This document shows positions 24,327 to 39,470 of a stretch of 64,000 bases of DNA, piece by piece; positions within the stretch are counted from its first letter, which is position 1, and every line of letters begins with the position of its first letter. The DNA comes from Puccinia triticina. Taxonomy: Eukaryota > Basidiomycota > Pucciniomycetes > Pucciniales > Pucciniaceae. The translations under genes and the position numbers were made by a program. The DNA is taken from NCBI RefSeq assembly GCF_026914185.1, contig NC_070575.1, positions 124,001 to 188,000 of the forward strand, in the 5' to 3' direction. The notes beneath the pieces were generated by a model, which did not search any database, was not told the origin of the DNA, and saw nothing but the letters and a program-made list of their open reading frames with translations.

Positions 24327-26411
24327 TCACAACTTGGACCCTGCAATTCGATAATTGACACGCAGGGCCTTCTCGGCCTCGACTTTAGCTGCCAGTTGTT
24401 GCCTCAGTAGTGGGACGCGCTTCAATTCCATTTGAGCCACTTGGGCCTCATGAACTTCATCGGGACCCTAGATTTCACAAAGATTGCGTCACCTGTAAGC
24501 CCCTCTCGAAATCCTTCACTCTTTGATGATACTTGCAGGTAGCACTCACATCAGCCATTCTCAATGTCCTCACAGCCGCAAACATAGCGGCCAAAGGTTG
24601 ATCTTGACTAACCCCTTCACCACCATGCACTTGAATCGCTCGATCGATTATAGCATTGACAACCTTGGGTACTTGCGCCTTGGCCATTCCTATCGACTTC
24701 ATCGCTCCTTTGGCTTTGACCAGATCAATCTGATGTGCGGCTGAATAAACTAACAATCGGATTCCATCCAACTCGATACGCGAATATGCAATTTCTTTTG
24801 CTGTCGCCCCGTGTTGGTAAAGTTGCTTGCCAAAGGTCATCTTGCGCGGATCCGTCACTCGAAGTAGCATTAGAGATATCGCGCGTTCCGCAATACCGAT
24901 TGATCGCATACTGTGTCGTAGGGAGTTGTGTTTAAAACTTTGGTTTCCGACGACAAAAAAAAGCTTTACTGTGGAAAAATATCTACCAATGATGAATTCT
25001 GCCTGGGCCAAGTCGGGATTGAACTATTTCGAATCCTTTCCCCCAATCATACACCAAGTTTTCAATAGGCACCCGAACATCTTCATACAAAACCTCGAAA
25101 TGTCCTTCGGGTGCACTTTCATCAAAGCAAGAGCAAAATTCAACTGTCATGTGTAAACAGCCGATGCACTAAAAACTCAGACTGAACTCATCATAGCCAA
25201 ACACTTGCATCGGGCGTATCAGCTTAACGCCAGGCGTACCAGGAGGTACAATGACGATTGATTGCTGAGAATGCTTGGGGGCAGAAGTGTCTGACTTGCC
25301 CATGACCAAATGAACAGCGTTGCGCGGGTCACCCGCACCCGAGATCCACCACTTGCGACCGTTGATGACAATCTGCTGCCTAAGAAGGAGTTGCCGTAGA
25401 TCAGAGAGGATCACTGGTTATATTTATGCTTTTTTATTTTTGGCCTTACTTTTCCCGATCAAACATTATGCTAGTTTGGATGTTTGTCGCATCAGATGAT
25501 GCCACTGCAGGCTCAGTCTGAATTATCGTGCCGTTGATACCTCAATTGTTCTTTATTGGACTTAGGTAGAAGTCGGAGAGACTCACCATTGCAAAAGAGC
25601 TACGAGTTTGGCCATTCATGAGCGGCTTGAGCCACTTTTCTTTTTGTTGCGGAGTTCCATAGCGTGCCAGGACTTCCATGTTCCCTGTTGCGAGTTTTTT
25701 CCAATGTTCGAGCCACATTAAAATCAGCAAAACACACTGGAAATTGATTTGATTACTTGCCAGTATCGGGAGCCGAGCAATTCATTGATTCGGGAGCAAT
25801 GCGGATGGCATGTCCCATCACTTCGGCCATCACCGCATATTCTAAGTTCGTCAGCGGTACACCTAACTCAGGGCTAAATGTTCAAATAGTTAGACGTGTT
25901 TCTGGTAAGAAAGCTAGATAACTTGTAGGATTGATTTAAATAATTGATTTCAAAACTAAAATGCTTACTAGTGTGCCTTGGAGAGAAATAGATTCCAGAG
26001 CCCTCGAGAGCGGGCTTTTGATTTTAAATCTTCCATTATTTTCGGCACAGTGGACCATCTCTTTTGCGGATCGGATGAGATTTGAGCATGGTAGATTGAC
26101 TCAGCGGGAATGCATTCATTCTGACCAGAAACCAATTTAAACGGATGGAGGTGGGGTTAGTGTATCAAGAAAGGGAACCTGAAAGTCAAGTAATATTAAT
26201 ACATACCTCCACAAACTCAATCACTTTTTCCAACTTCTCTTTCCCGAACGGTGTGAAGTGAGGCTCGATTAAATGCCAAGTTCTGAATGGGTAGTATGGC
26301 GAAAAAAAAAATTCATCAGCCGGATGGTTTTACAGTATTTTCTTTGATAGTCAACTGCACTTACGACTGAGGAATAAAGCGAGTGATTGGATGGGATGTC
26401 ATTGTTGCCAT
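24327..26411 (-). CDS. Acyl-CoA dehydrogenase, ACAD10/11-like
   Basis: A flavoenzyme that makes the first double bond in fatty acyl-CoA breakdown. Ten exons: 26411-26365, 26282-26207, 26120-25969, 25873-25761, 25684-25587, 25517-25450, 25379-25188, 25115-24987, 24910-24550 and 24467-24327. All are in phase and give 458 residues. The start ATG is at 26411, with a second ATG at 26402. Family motifs in order: [57 protein letters not shown] and R-M-A-D-G-P-D-E-V-H. The fourth intron uses a GC donor (GCAAGT). The seventh uses a poor GTTCAG donor but yields the expected Y-D-D-A-P. No targeting signal is obvious, so a mitochondrial or peroxisomal location is open. Confidence 0.92.
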
Positions 26412-26568
26412 TGGTGGATTGCATGAGGTCATTGCCCCACATCTTCTGCGAGGCGAGTGAGCCGGCTTACGGTCCCCGGTGATGTCAGCACTCGGGGCTC
26501 CAGCTTAACGGGTTACCCGGGACCGAGTGATTGTTTCCCACGAAAATGTCGCCACCCCTCCCCTGTCA
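26412..26568. promoter_or_regulatory. Shared divergent promoter, 157 bp between start codons
   Basis: This is the whole gap between the acyl-CoA dehydrogenase ATG (minus) and the TRAPP-subunit ATG (plus). It must contain both 5' leaders and any shared promoter elements. I see no TATA box. It is moderately GC-rich and contains CCCGGGACCGAG. Confidence 0.6.
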
Positions 26569-27236
26569 ATGCCCGCACATTCCCAACAAATTATGTCCAG
26601 CAATACCGGTCGTCTTCCAATTCTCGCCCTCGCTGTAATCGGGAAAAAGGGCCAACCACTATACGTACGAAACTTTGCGTCCCCATCGGGCGGCGATGCT
26701 GATCTCAAGTGGCACTATGCAGCTCATGTGAGCTTAGACGTTTTTGATGAACGAGGTAAGTATTTATTCAAATAGAAACAGCACCAGATCTTCCTTATTT
26801 TGACCGTTTATATTATACTATTTACCAATAGATGCATTACCTACAACGTTGGTGGACTGTTACTTTGGTCTATTGTATGCGATGGAAGATTACGCATGCT
26901 ATGGCTATCAATCAAACACGAGAATCAGATTCGTTTTGTGTTTACCGATGAAAGACACCTTAATTAAAGATACTGAAGTCAAACTGGTAAGCTCTCAGTT
27001 CACCACCCATTGTGAGAAGCGCGACTGCCAGGACATCGCTGACTCGAAACCACTCAATATCATACCCACAACTACGCTCAACGAAGGTGTTCAAATCTTT
27101 ACATGCCGCGTACATTCAACATATATGCAATCCATTTCATCAAATCCCGATCGATAATCCTAATCCCAATGCCACTACTCCAACAATCAAGAGCAAAGCC
27201 TTCGATCAACAGATCAACCGAATTGTTGGTCTATAA
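26569..27236 (+). CDS. TCA17: TRAPP complex subunit, TRAPPC2L/Tca17 type
   Basis: A longin-fold (sedlin-like) subunit of the TRAPP II tethering complex, which acts in Golgi traffic. Three exons: 26569-26755, 26832-26986 and 27087-27236, in phase, 163 residues. The start ATG is at 26569, with an alternative at 26593. Conserved blocks: L-A-V-I-G-K-K-G-Q-P-L-Y-V-R, H-Y-A-A-H-V-S-L-D-V-F-D-E, F-G-L-L-Y-A-M-E-D-Y-A-C-Y-G-Y, R-I-R-F-V-L and L-H-A-A-Y-I-Q-H-I-C-N-P-F. The C-terminal K-A-F-D-Q-Q-I matches the family end. A Pro/Asn-rich insert of about ten residues interrupts the last helix region. The gene is driven from the short divergent promoter shared with the acyl-CoA dehydrogenase. Confidence 0.9.
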
Positions 27237-28567
27237 ACAAGTGGATCATGTCGACTTACTTCCTCGGCCCCATCTGCTTTCATAATGCCTTTTTCCATCT
27301 ACAGACGAGCGACTTTGACAAAAAGCAAAAGTTTTCCGAACAACGAAACAAAAACAAAACAGTCGAAGTGGATATCATCTTCTGCGGGGTGAGATTTTGA
27401 CATCCTAGTCGATCCTTTTTTATCATTATATCGGGTATAAATCCGACACCAAACTCGAGCAAAACCATCCACGGTCTTCCCAATACACCCGCTTATCATC
27501 CCATAAGATACAGTCTACGCAATTGATCTAAGAAGGATTGATCGATTCCGTTGAATGAGATTAGGTTGCATCAAAGTAGCAGGAATGGACACGTGTGGTC
27601 TTCTCATCTTGGTTTGTCACACCGTGATCGGACGGAAGAGGCGATCTGGATGAGAAAGTAACTAGATCAGAAGAAGGCTCACGGGTCCTGAAATGCTCAT
27701 GATGACAACCTAAACAATTAATGAACAAAATCGTTCATCCATAAATTTTGTGATTGCTTGCTGAGGACTTATCGATTTGGGGTACTAATTTCATGATATG
27801 CTGTGGCCACTGGAAGTTGTTGATTGTCTAACAAACAATTCAACTTTAACCAAGATTAAGGAGAAAGAGGCAATCTGATTGTCTACACTCTTCTAAAAAT
27901 TTCTTGCCATCTGAATGACCTGTTTATTTTTTAGAGCTTACAATCATCAGGACAGATACGTGGCTAACATTTGTTTTTCCGTCTATCTGCTTTCCCACGT
28001 GTTCTCAGAATGAAGGGTAGCTTCGAGACCAATATGTAGGCGTGCGTACTTGATCCGATTTTCGATTGCGTGTATTTCGAGAGTTCCCTGGTGAACGTCA
28101 AGAGACTACAGATTGTGATCACAATGTTCGTTCTCTGATTTATAACATACATATTCTTATTTTTTCATCTCCGATAGAAACTGCAGCCACATCGATATCT
28201 GAGTAGCTCAGCAGATGCCACCCATGCAGGTGCTTGGCAATCCCATCTTCCTTAATTTCATGCAAGTACTTGGCAATCACGTCCTTAATTTCATAACTAC
28301 TTGTTGTGCGGGTGCCAGCATATGTAGTCCGCTATTGAGTTAATTGTGTTTCCAAGCCCACACACAGTTGGGGTACTTTTATCTTTGGTTTGCAACATAC
28401 AAGCAAAAAAGCTGTAGCTTAGTACTATGTGTTGCACATACATAAACACCTCGTGAAATGTTTGCATTGCGATGGTTTCAGAACTTGGAGAAGGAGGGGA
28501 AACTATGGAAAGATATGGGCTCTATACTTTAGAACAGAAAGTACATGAATAAAGTTTGAATGTTATG
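27237..28567. other. Intergenic region between convergent genes
   Basis: It holds the 3' ends of the TRAPP-subunit and C2-protein transcripts. A short direct repeat of about 37 bp, CTTGGCAATC(C/A)C plus CCTTAATTTCAT, occurs twice at about 28222-28293. I see no gene. Confidence 0.5.
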
Positions 28568-31218
28568 TCAAGACTGGTGAGAGGGATAAGTTTGATATCC
28601 ATTGGATTGGTAAAAAGGAGCAAATGACTGAGGCGCAGGGGGAGGAGGGTGAGTCAGAGATTGCCCATGAGGTGGTGGTGGTAGTGGTGGTGGTGCGGGA
28701 GTGGGGGATGGGCGAACATAAACGTTGCCAGGTACGGCAGAGGAGGGGCGCGGAGGATTGTGGAACGGGTTGTTGTACTCAGGATATTGTTGGGCACGGG
28801 GGGATGCAAAGCCAGGTGCAGGCGTGGTTGAAGGCGGCGGGGCATAAGACGGTTGATAGTACATTTGGGATGGATGGCCAGGTGGGGGAGGCAATGGTGC
28901 GGGCATGCTAGAAGGGGCTTGTTGAAGATGGAAGGGTTGATATTGTAGATGTGGAGGGGGCGGAGGTGGGGCGTTTTGTAATTGATAAGAGTTGTTGTTT
29001 GAAGCTAGGTTTTCGAGTGAAGGATTGTATGCCTGATTGTGTTGATGGACTTGATCTTGATGATGTGCGGGTGGGTAAGAGTAAACACTTTCTCCACTCG
29101 AGTTTGCCCGTGTTGGGGATTGAACTACTTGAGGTTGTTGGGTCGGGAAGCCAGCTGGGGACTGTTGATATCCGCTTGGCGGGATCGGTGGGAACGGCCG
29201 ACCGCTTGAGGCTCCGAAGACCTCATGAATTGGCACTGGGGTTTGACCCGGTGGTGGTGGTGGAAGGTTGAAAGGTGCATGGCCAGAATGTTGCACTTGT
29301 GAGAAAGGTGGGTTTTGAGGAGGTGAAGGTGGGTAATGACTAGGTTGCTCGGAGTAGGGTAGATGCTGAGGCCGATTAGCCATGCTCTGCTGATGAACTC
29401 CGTTCGGAAGGTTGTTACTCTCAACATATTGAGTCGGAGGTGGATACGCAGGAGCGCTATTGGGGATCACTGTGAATGAATCAGATGGTCAGTAGGCTGT
29501 ACAAAGGCTTGCTCTCCGATAAAAGCTGACCTGGCGCGCCATTGGGTGGATGATCGAAATTTTCAGTATATTGAGGATAGTTTGCAGGTAGCTGCTGTGC
29601 TGAAACGATACCCTCATTCGAGTAGGGTTGCCCCTCTGAGGAAAGGTTGTGTGAATGCCCCCAAGCAGAAGCTGGCCGATGAACACTGTCTCCGCCAGGG
29701 ACCGGTAAGGGACGGCGGGCTGGGAATGCAGGTCTTGGAATGCCCGAGGGCTGAGAAGGTGCCGGGAAATGGTCAGGGTATGATTGGGGGGCAAATGGAG
29801 TGTTTGGATGATCGTGAAAGCGGTCTTCTGTGTGGTCGGTCGTATGGACAGAGGAGCTAGCTGAATGGGTTTGATGGGTTCGGTCGCTGGGTTGGGGATG
29901 AGAATGTCCTGAGAAACTGTGTCGGTGGTGGCGCGGTTGGGAAGGGTGTTGGTGAACCTGTAACTCGGAGGGCGTGGTCTGAGGCATATGAACATGATTG
30001 TTGGCCGATGGTCGAGCGGAGAGCGATAAAGAATTTAAAGAATTGACGAGATGATCTGTTCGATCACGTGATTGATTACGCGAGGACGAGCGCGACGGTG
30101 AGCGGTCGCCCAAACCAAAATCTGGAGTTGGCATACTGAGTGAGCCAGTAGAACGCTGCCGAGAATTAAGACTGGCATCTCTGGATGTAGAAGGTTCGCC
30201 AGGTAATGGAAGATGGCCACTAGACATTGGACCAGACATCGGTCTTCCAGCTCGCAGAGCAGCAGGAACAGAAGCAGGATTGATTTTCTTGACAGGGGTA
30301 CCTAGGGGCGATGGTGTTCTTTTCTCATTCAACGGGCTACCTAGTGAGACTGCTTGGATTGATGCTTTGGTCGGCCGTAAGCCCGATCCGGGAGAAGAAG
30401 CCTCAAAAACGCCAGCTCTCGTTGGACCAGTTGGTGTGTGAAGTTTTTCGGGCGGTGGTTTCTACATAAGATTTCGCGCAGCCAGAGGAAAAAAAAACTG
30501 TTGCGTGAGTACATTGTGCAGTTGGTAACTCAATTGAATCAGTTTTGGAACCGTGCATGCTTACCGCAGAATAGAAAGTCATTTCAAGATACACTTCCCC
30601 TTGGTATTTGCCTTTGTTTGTGACGGTAACCCAATCATCAAACTCACCTTTCTTCAAGGTATCTGTCAGGTCAACTTTTCCTTCGCCAATCAGATTGGGA
30701 TCTCTGGGGTCGTCCGCATAGACAGCCACGCGCAGTTCTTTGACACCGGCAGAACCAGCTGATCCGATTGGAGGTGCGTTAGATTTGACCGGAACGATCC
30801 CACCGGTGGCCGTCGTCGAGACTGAGGCAGAAGCCATCGCATCCTTGGGATTATCGTAAATATCAAATCGAAGTTCATCATCCCAAACTGGATGCTGACC
30901 GCCGCGTTTATCGGTCTTAGTCCTCTTGCGATGCGATAAATAGGTACAAGTTGCGTAAGGGTCTTGCTTCCTGAATGAAAAAGGATGCAGGAAATCATGG
31001 TAAGAAGGAATTCAGCAAGTAAAAATTTAGAAGAATAAAACTGTGGTATCTTACCCAATCCTTTGCTTGTTTGGTAGATTCCGCTGAGAAACAAAACAAC
31101 ACGACGTGCAGAGTGAGATAAACGCCAATTTGAGATGAAAAAGGAAGAGTATCTAATCAGAGGATGGGCCTACAGCCTTTAGGACGACGACAATCAATGT
31201 TCCAAGTGGTCCGGCCAT
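28568..31218 (-). CDS. C2-domain protein with Pro-rich tail, Fic1/Inn1-like
   Basis: Fungal Inn1 and Fic1 bind the contractile ring and help primary septum formation through an N-terminal C2 domain and SH3-binding Pro motifs. Five exons: 31218-31174, 31083-31055, 30970-30565, 30461-29531 and 29469-28568, in phase, 770 residues. M-A-G-P-L-G-T-L-I-V-V-V-L-K-A opens the first C2 strand. G-K-Q-D-P-Y-A-T-C-T-Y and H-P-V-W-D-D-E-L-R-F-D-I-Y carry the expected calcium-loop-type Asp residues. The C2 domain ends at about residue 160 with G-E-V-Y-L-E-M-T-F-Y. The remaining 610 residues are disordered, rich in Pro, Ser, Gln and His, with many P-P-P-P-P and P-x-x-P runs near the end. The exact orthologue (Fic1 versus another ingression-type C2 protein) is inferred. 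Confidence 0.86.
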
Positions 31219-31514
31219 CGGTTATGGGATTGCGCGCCGAGTGAGATGATGAGCAGATGGTGGGAAGAGCTTGAGATTTGTTCAAGACGGAAAACTGAGA
31301 ATCGAGGAACCTGTGTAAAACTTCACGTGACAGCTCAATCAGTCCTCGGGGGAGCGTGGCGACCTCCGGAGGACTTGTGCCCAATGTCCCAGATTTGGCT
31401 TGAGGCTGCCCAGCCAATTGTCCAAATTTCCTTTTGAACCCATGTATCACCTGGTACACCTCTGATTTCCTCACAGCCTCTTTCACCTTTAGAATCAGAA
31501 TTTGTTTCTACCTA

Positions 31515-31862
31515 CACCAAGGGTGCACTAAAAGTTTTCGGATGTGGTCTGAAAATAATCCGCTGGTTTGTGGAAATATTATGAGGAAAACAGGGAAAGA
31601 TATTTTCGAAGCCCCTTTGAAATATTTCCTCCCATTTTTATTATTGAAATCAAACTTTTCCCCGATTTCTGTGGGAAACCAATTTCCTAAATTTATGGAA
31701 AATATTTCAGAAACCACTCAGAGTGGTTTCTGAGATATTCTCAAAATATCTCAAATGCAGATGCTGTGACTCATTCCTGGCGACGTCCGTACTGAATGAG
31801 CTGGAAAATATTTCAAAGCCGGATTCAATCCGGCTTTGGAATATCTTTTTGCACCCGTGGTG
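31515..31862. mobile_element. MITE with TA target duplication
   Basis: The 348-bp element starts CACCAAGGGTGCA and ends TGCACCCGTGGTG, a 13-nt terminal inverted repeat with one mismatch. TA lies on each side (31513-31514 and 31863-31864). Inside are two near-perfect hairpins: CAGAAACCACTC/GAGTGGTTTCTG at about 31709-31733, and AAAGCCGGATT/AATCCGGCTTT at about 31817-31839. There is no coding capacity. It lies about 300 bp upstream of the C2-protein start. Confidence 0.7.
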
Positions 31863-34183
31863 TACATATTGTCTTTCCCGTTAATCTTGGACCTGGCACC
31901 CTTTTTTTATGGATTTATGCAAGAGGATTTAAAAACTTGAAATTGGGTTTCTGCTTTGGATGTCTCACGGCCTTCATGCTCCCTGTCAGGTCAGAAAGCG
32001 GCCAGGTTCTTGCTTGGCCCCTCTGTTGGAGCAGAGGGCGATGAGTCGGACAGCTGAGGGATGGGTCCCAGGGCCTGCAAACTGCCCTGGTTCTGAATAT
32101 GAGCTTGGATTTTCACTGGATCTACTCCAACATCATCTACTGGAGAATGGTGGCTCTGAGGGTAATTTCCGGTGTTGGCCTTGTCTGACAGATGTCAGAA
32201 TAAAACCCCGGAGAAAAAACAACTGTATGTCTTATGTCAATACCAAGTCAAGGCAAAAGAGGTGCAAGCTTTTTGGTAAAGACAATATTATCATGTTTTG
32301 AAAATAACAGCTACCCCCATCCCGTAAAAAATTGGATGTAAATTGGATGTAAAAAAGCCACCTGAGAGCCTATATCTGGCCCAATGTACCCCAGATAGCC
32401 TGCCTGCCCTAAACATATGAAAAAAATATTTGACATCATATTTATGTATTACCAATTTTTTTTGCCACAAGCCACTTACAGTGGTAATTCTGTATTGACA
32501 AGAGACCTGTCATTCTTAATTCAATACTGGAAAACCCCGTGAGAGTGTGTCCAACCTTGAACTTTGGATGATCCAATGGCTTCATTGCATTGCTCAAGAC
32601 AACCTCTCGCAGGAATAACGGCTGAGTCGTGAGTTTGTGACAAAATTAATTGAAAAAACATTTACAAGAAAGCTGAGAATCAGGGCTACAACATGGTATA
32701 GGAGGCTTTGAATTTTATGCTGAGAGAAATGATTAAAAGAGATATAAACACAAATATGTTTTTCTGTGTAAATTTCTCTCAGCCTCAGGCAAAGATTGGG
32801 ACTTTAGTCCTAAGCCTCTCCTTCCAAGACATTTTGAGCCTCCTTGAAGAGGCTTAGTTAAGCTTGGATCCATACCTTCACCAGCCCACTCCAACAGTTG
32901 GCCTAACAACCAAGCTTAACAAAGCCTCTCCAAGGAGGCACAAATTTTCTCAAAGGAGGCTTACCTCTAATGTCACATCATTGGCCTCACAGACTCAAGT
33001 TTTTCTTGTAAAAAACAGTTTATTTTTTAAAAAAATTATTTGAAAACTGTAGTTTGCGGTTTAAAAATTGACTCCCAAAAGTTCACCAGGACCCAAAATT
33101 GGTCCAGGAGCTTTTTTGGAGTCAGAATAAAAATTCTGCTTCAGCCATGTTAGAAAAGCTTGTGGGCTCATGTGGCTGAAAATGATTTCTGCATTTCAGC
33201 CACAGGCCTGTACAGCTTCACTGTACAGGCAGTTGAAACCCCTTTGGGCGGCTGGGTTAGCTTGAGGAGGGTGCTGGGCTGGCCATGATGGCAGGGAGGA
33301 TGTGCAGTGAAGGGCGAGATTGACATAAAATCACTCCAGGATTCCAATGGTACAACTCTTGAGGCCCCAAAGTTAAAAACAAAGAAACTGGATTTTTCTT
33401 CTGATGGCATGCCCCTCCAACAAAATCCTATGCAAATGATATTGTGTTGAATATACCATCATAAGGGCAAATCCACATTGTCTTCATCTTTTCAAGACTC
33501 TCAAAAGCTCCAAAAAATAACAACTGATTCAAAAAGTTAATGATAGATACCAACAACTTCCAAGACAAACCCCAAAAGACAATTGTTGTCCTAGAAAACC
33601 ATTGTTTTAAACTCATTGGCGAAGCCCCATGAGCAACCACTGATCATTGGAAATAGTCATCTGACAAATGCCTTAATCACCCAATCACCAAAAATAAGCA
33701 AATCACCACCTCCTCATATTTCAAGGCTTCAAACACTTTGAATATATGGGAAAACAGAAATGAGAGAGTTATTTCTAGGGTGCTACTGGATCTTTCTCTC
33801 AGCCCCAGCTCATTGTAAGCAAGAAATGGCACTTCCTCGCCAATGGTTGCTGTTATTCTTCTTACAACAAACATCAGTTACTGCAAGCATATTTGTTGAG
33901 CACAACTCACAGCAGGGGAGAGGTGCATGGTCCCCAACTGGCTTTGACAGTCTTGATCAAACCAAGCTAAAAAGGGCAGTTCAGACGATAAATTATATTA
34001 ATTGATTCATTCAATCTTCTGTTTTTTTTAGTAAAAAAGAAAGATTCAAGTGGCCGCATGGGTTTGGTAACAATACTCAAGATAAGCTGAGGTGAGGAAT
34101 ATTTGATACCAAGCTACACGCTTTTGACTGTTCTTTTGTTGTCATTCGTAATAGTTGCCGTGATCATTTTCCGATCCCCGATA
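31863..34183. other. Intergenic region with a fold-back repeat, no gene
   Basis: Between 32806 and 32970 is an interrupted inverted repeat: GGCTTAGTTAAGCTTGG on the left and CCAAGCTTAACAAAGCC on the right. Outer copies of AGCCTC(C/T) motifs surround it. A small hairpin CCTGTACAG/CTGTACAGG lies at about 33206-33230. Short open frames show no family features. Confidence 0.5.
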
Positions 34184-37422
<3,239 letters not shown>

Positions 37423-37874
37423 CTACAGCCAGGTATTTATGAGTTCAGACAGTTTCTTGAGAGTTATAACTGCATGATCTGGTGGGTTTTTATAGTCCGG
37501 TACATTTGGCGATGTGAACATGGAGCGTTTCGGAAGACCTTCAAAGACAACCCGATGACGGGTTACACCGTGAGTGGATGAGTGAGTAGATATAAGCCTT
37601 CCCCCCGAAAATCCCGTGGATTCGACTTACCAGTAGTACCTCCATTGACTATCAAGCGAGCGCACCGGTCGAGGTGGTAATTAGGCTTCCGATAAGCGTT
37701 CTGGAGACAAAGTCAAGAGGATCGATGGGGGGGAGAGAAAGCGTACCAGAAAGGGCAATACTGGAGAGCAAGAGGGTGGATGGGGTTGAGCATCCCGCCA
37801 GCTGGCCGCGGAATGTACATATTGAGGATGGGACTCACCCAGCGCGGTTGGCCAGGTTTGGCGGGACTCGACAT
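37423..37874 (-). CDS. Possible small conserved-type gene, 73 residues, unknown function
   Basis: I do not recognise the product. Three exons fit in phase: 37874-37839 (donor GTGAGT), 37700-37631 (acceptor CTCCAG, donor GTAAGT) and 37538-37423. The protein begins M-S-S-P-A-K-P-G-Q-P-R-W. It continues with N-A-Y-R-K-P-N-Y-H-L-D-R-C-A-R-L-I-V-N-G-G-T-T and ends S-E-L-I-N-T-W-L. It is basic, with no signal peptide or membrane segment. A TATA box about 290 bp upstream and a GTGAGT at about 37990 suggest an intron in the 5' leader. An unspliced reading from the same ATG continues L-N-M-Y-I-P-R-P-A-G-G-M and is an alternative. Confidence is low without a homologue. Confidence 0.38.
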
Positions 37875-39470
37875 GATGGCGGACGGGGAGATGGGTGGAG
37901 GCTTGAAGGATCCGGAAGATAGAGATGAGTGCAATGTCTCGCGGAGGCCTGACGTGAGGCCTCGTGAGAGTCAGACCACCATCACTCACGGGAGAGAATA
38001 CAGCTGGGTCTGTTGGCGATTGAGAGCGAGACGGGTGTGCCTCTGATGAGTGCAGAACGGTGTTCGTTGGCGTGACTGGAGACGGTCAAGAGCAATATAT
38101 ATAGCAGGTGGTTTGGAGTGTGTCCAGTGTCGACCAGACGGAGCCAAGCAGCTGATGGGCCGAGTATTTATAAGATCCAAAGCCCAGCTGGCCCAGCACT
38201 CTCGATGCCTCCCTTCGTCACTCCCCCGCCCAGCCCAAGTTCTCTTGAATCTTGATGAAGCTGACGGCAGAATGTATTATTTACATAAATATTTTGTTTT
38301 ATGCGGAGAAATATTCTCCAGCTTCTCGTTTGAGTTCGGGCAAAGACCGAGAGATATGAAAGTTTTACATATTTATTTATTTATTTCGATACGGACAAAC
38401 TGAATTGCGCTGTAGGCCCACTCTGAGAGCGCTTCATAGATCCAAAGTGCGTCTCCAATCGTCGTCGTGCCAGTGGCCAACCGTTTGGAGAATTAAGTGA
38501 TGTGGATGCGAGATGGGAAGCAAACAAGCCCAACTGCTTGATCACTGGCTTTCTTCTCATCGAATCACCGTTCATCCTGCTTGATTCCAACAGCGCCGCG
38601 CTGGTGTGACCGAGTAAATATTTACTTCTGCTATCGTTTATGTATGCCCTTCTGTGGAAGGGCGGTGCTAGTGTATGAAGATTCGACGGTCAGCTGAGAA
38701 TGCTGGCTGCAAGTTGATAAGAGTCAACCGCTCGATAGATTAGACTCTGCCTCCTCCATATTTTTCGCAGTCCTCGTTGGTGAGCTGTGTTGTATTTACA
38801 TATTTATTTACCCTAAACGTTTTTTGGGACTCAACTACCAAGTCACAGAAATGGGGTTGCTGATAAGAGGAGTGCCCGTCTGGGCGACGAATGCAGGCGC
38901 TGCGGCTGATCAAAGCACAGCCTGCAAACGGCTGAAGGCCCCGTGATCCTTGCCGGTGAGCAGGTTCGTCGGTTTCAGGCCATATGCAGAAATAAGAAGG
39001 ATGATTTGCTATCTAAGCTCTCTCGATCTTCAGGCTGCGGCTCCGTTCAAACCTAAGTTGCTATGAGCCCACCCCATGACCTCAGGGGAGCTGTTACATA
39101 ACATCTGACCTGGCCTTCAAGAGCGCGGTTTGGGCGGGAGGGGGAGGGTATCTGACTCTCTGGGGCCAGAAAGCCATCATCTGGTTACATCAGGATGCAG
39201 ACTGGAGCATCGACTGGGAATCCACAAAACAGGTAATACTCATGTTTCGTTCAATGATCAGTTCCGGGTACAAAACACTTTTTTTCGTTCATCTCCATTG
39301 TCGTGTATTCATACACACAACAGTCCAAAAGTTATTTGCGAGCCCTTCCATTTTTTGATATCATGGTAGTGGTATTTTCAGGGGGGAGTGGTGGATGGAG
39401 AGAGGGACTGGAGGGCATGGCCGTACGCGGCTCTGAAGCTGCGTGTTTGTGTGTGTGTGTGTGATGGCAG
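37875..39470. other. Intergenic region, no further gene
   Basis: Beyond the TATA box I see AT-rich TATTTATTTATTT runs at 38366-38385 and 38803-38815 and no supported open frame. The right end holds the PEX11 3' end, including a (GT)n run at about 39445-39462. Confidence 0.45.
38165..38172 (-). promoter_or_regulatory. TATA box, TATAAATA on the minus strand
   Basis: A clean TATAAATA precedes the proposed small gene by about 290 bp, with a second TATATATA at about 38094-38101. It supports transcription toward lower coordinates. Confidence 0.45.

Noticed and set aside
28624..28911. Plus-strand frames opposite the Pro-rich tail of the C2 protein
   Set aside because: Antisense of a repetitive Pro/Gln-rich coding exon, with no independent features.
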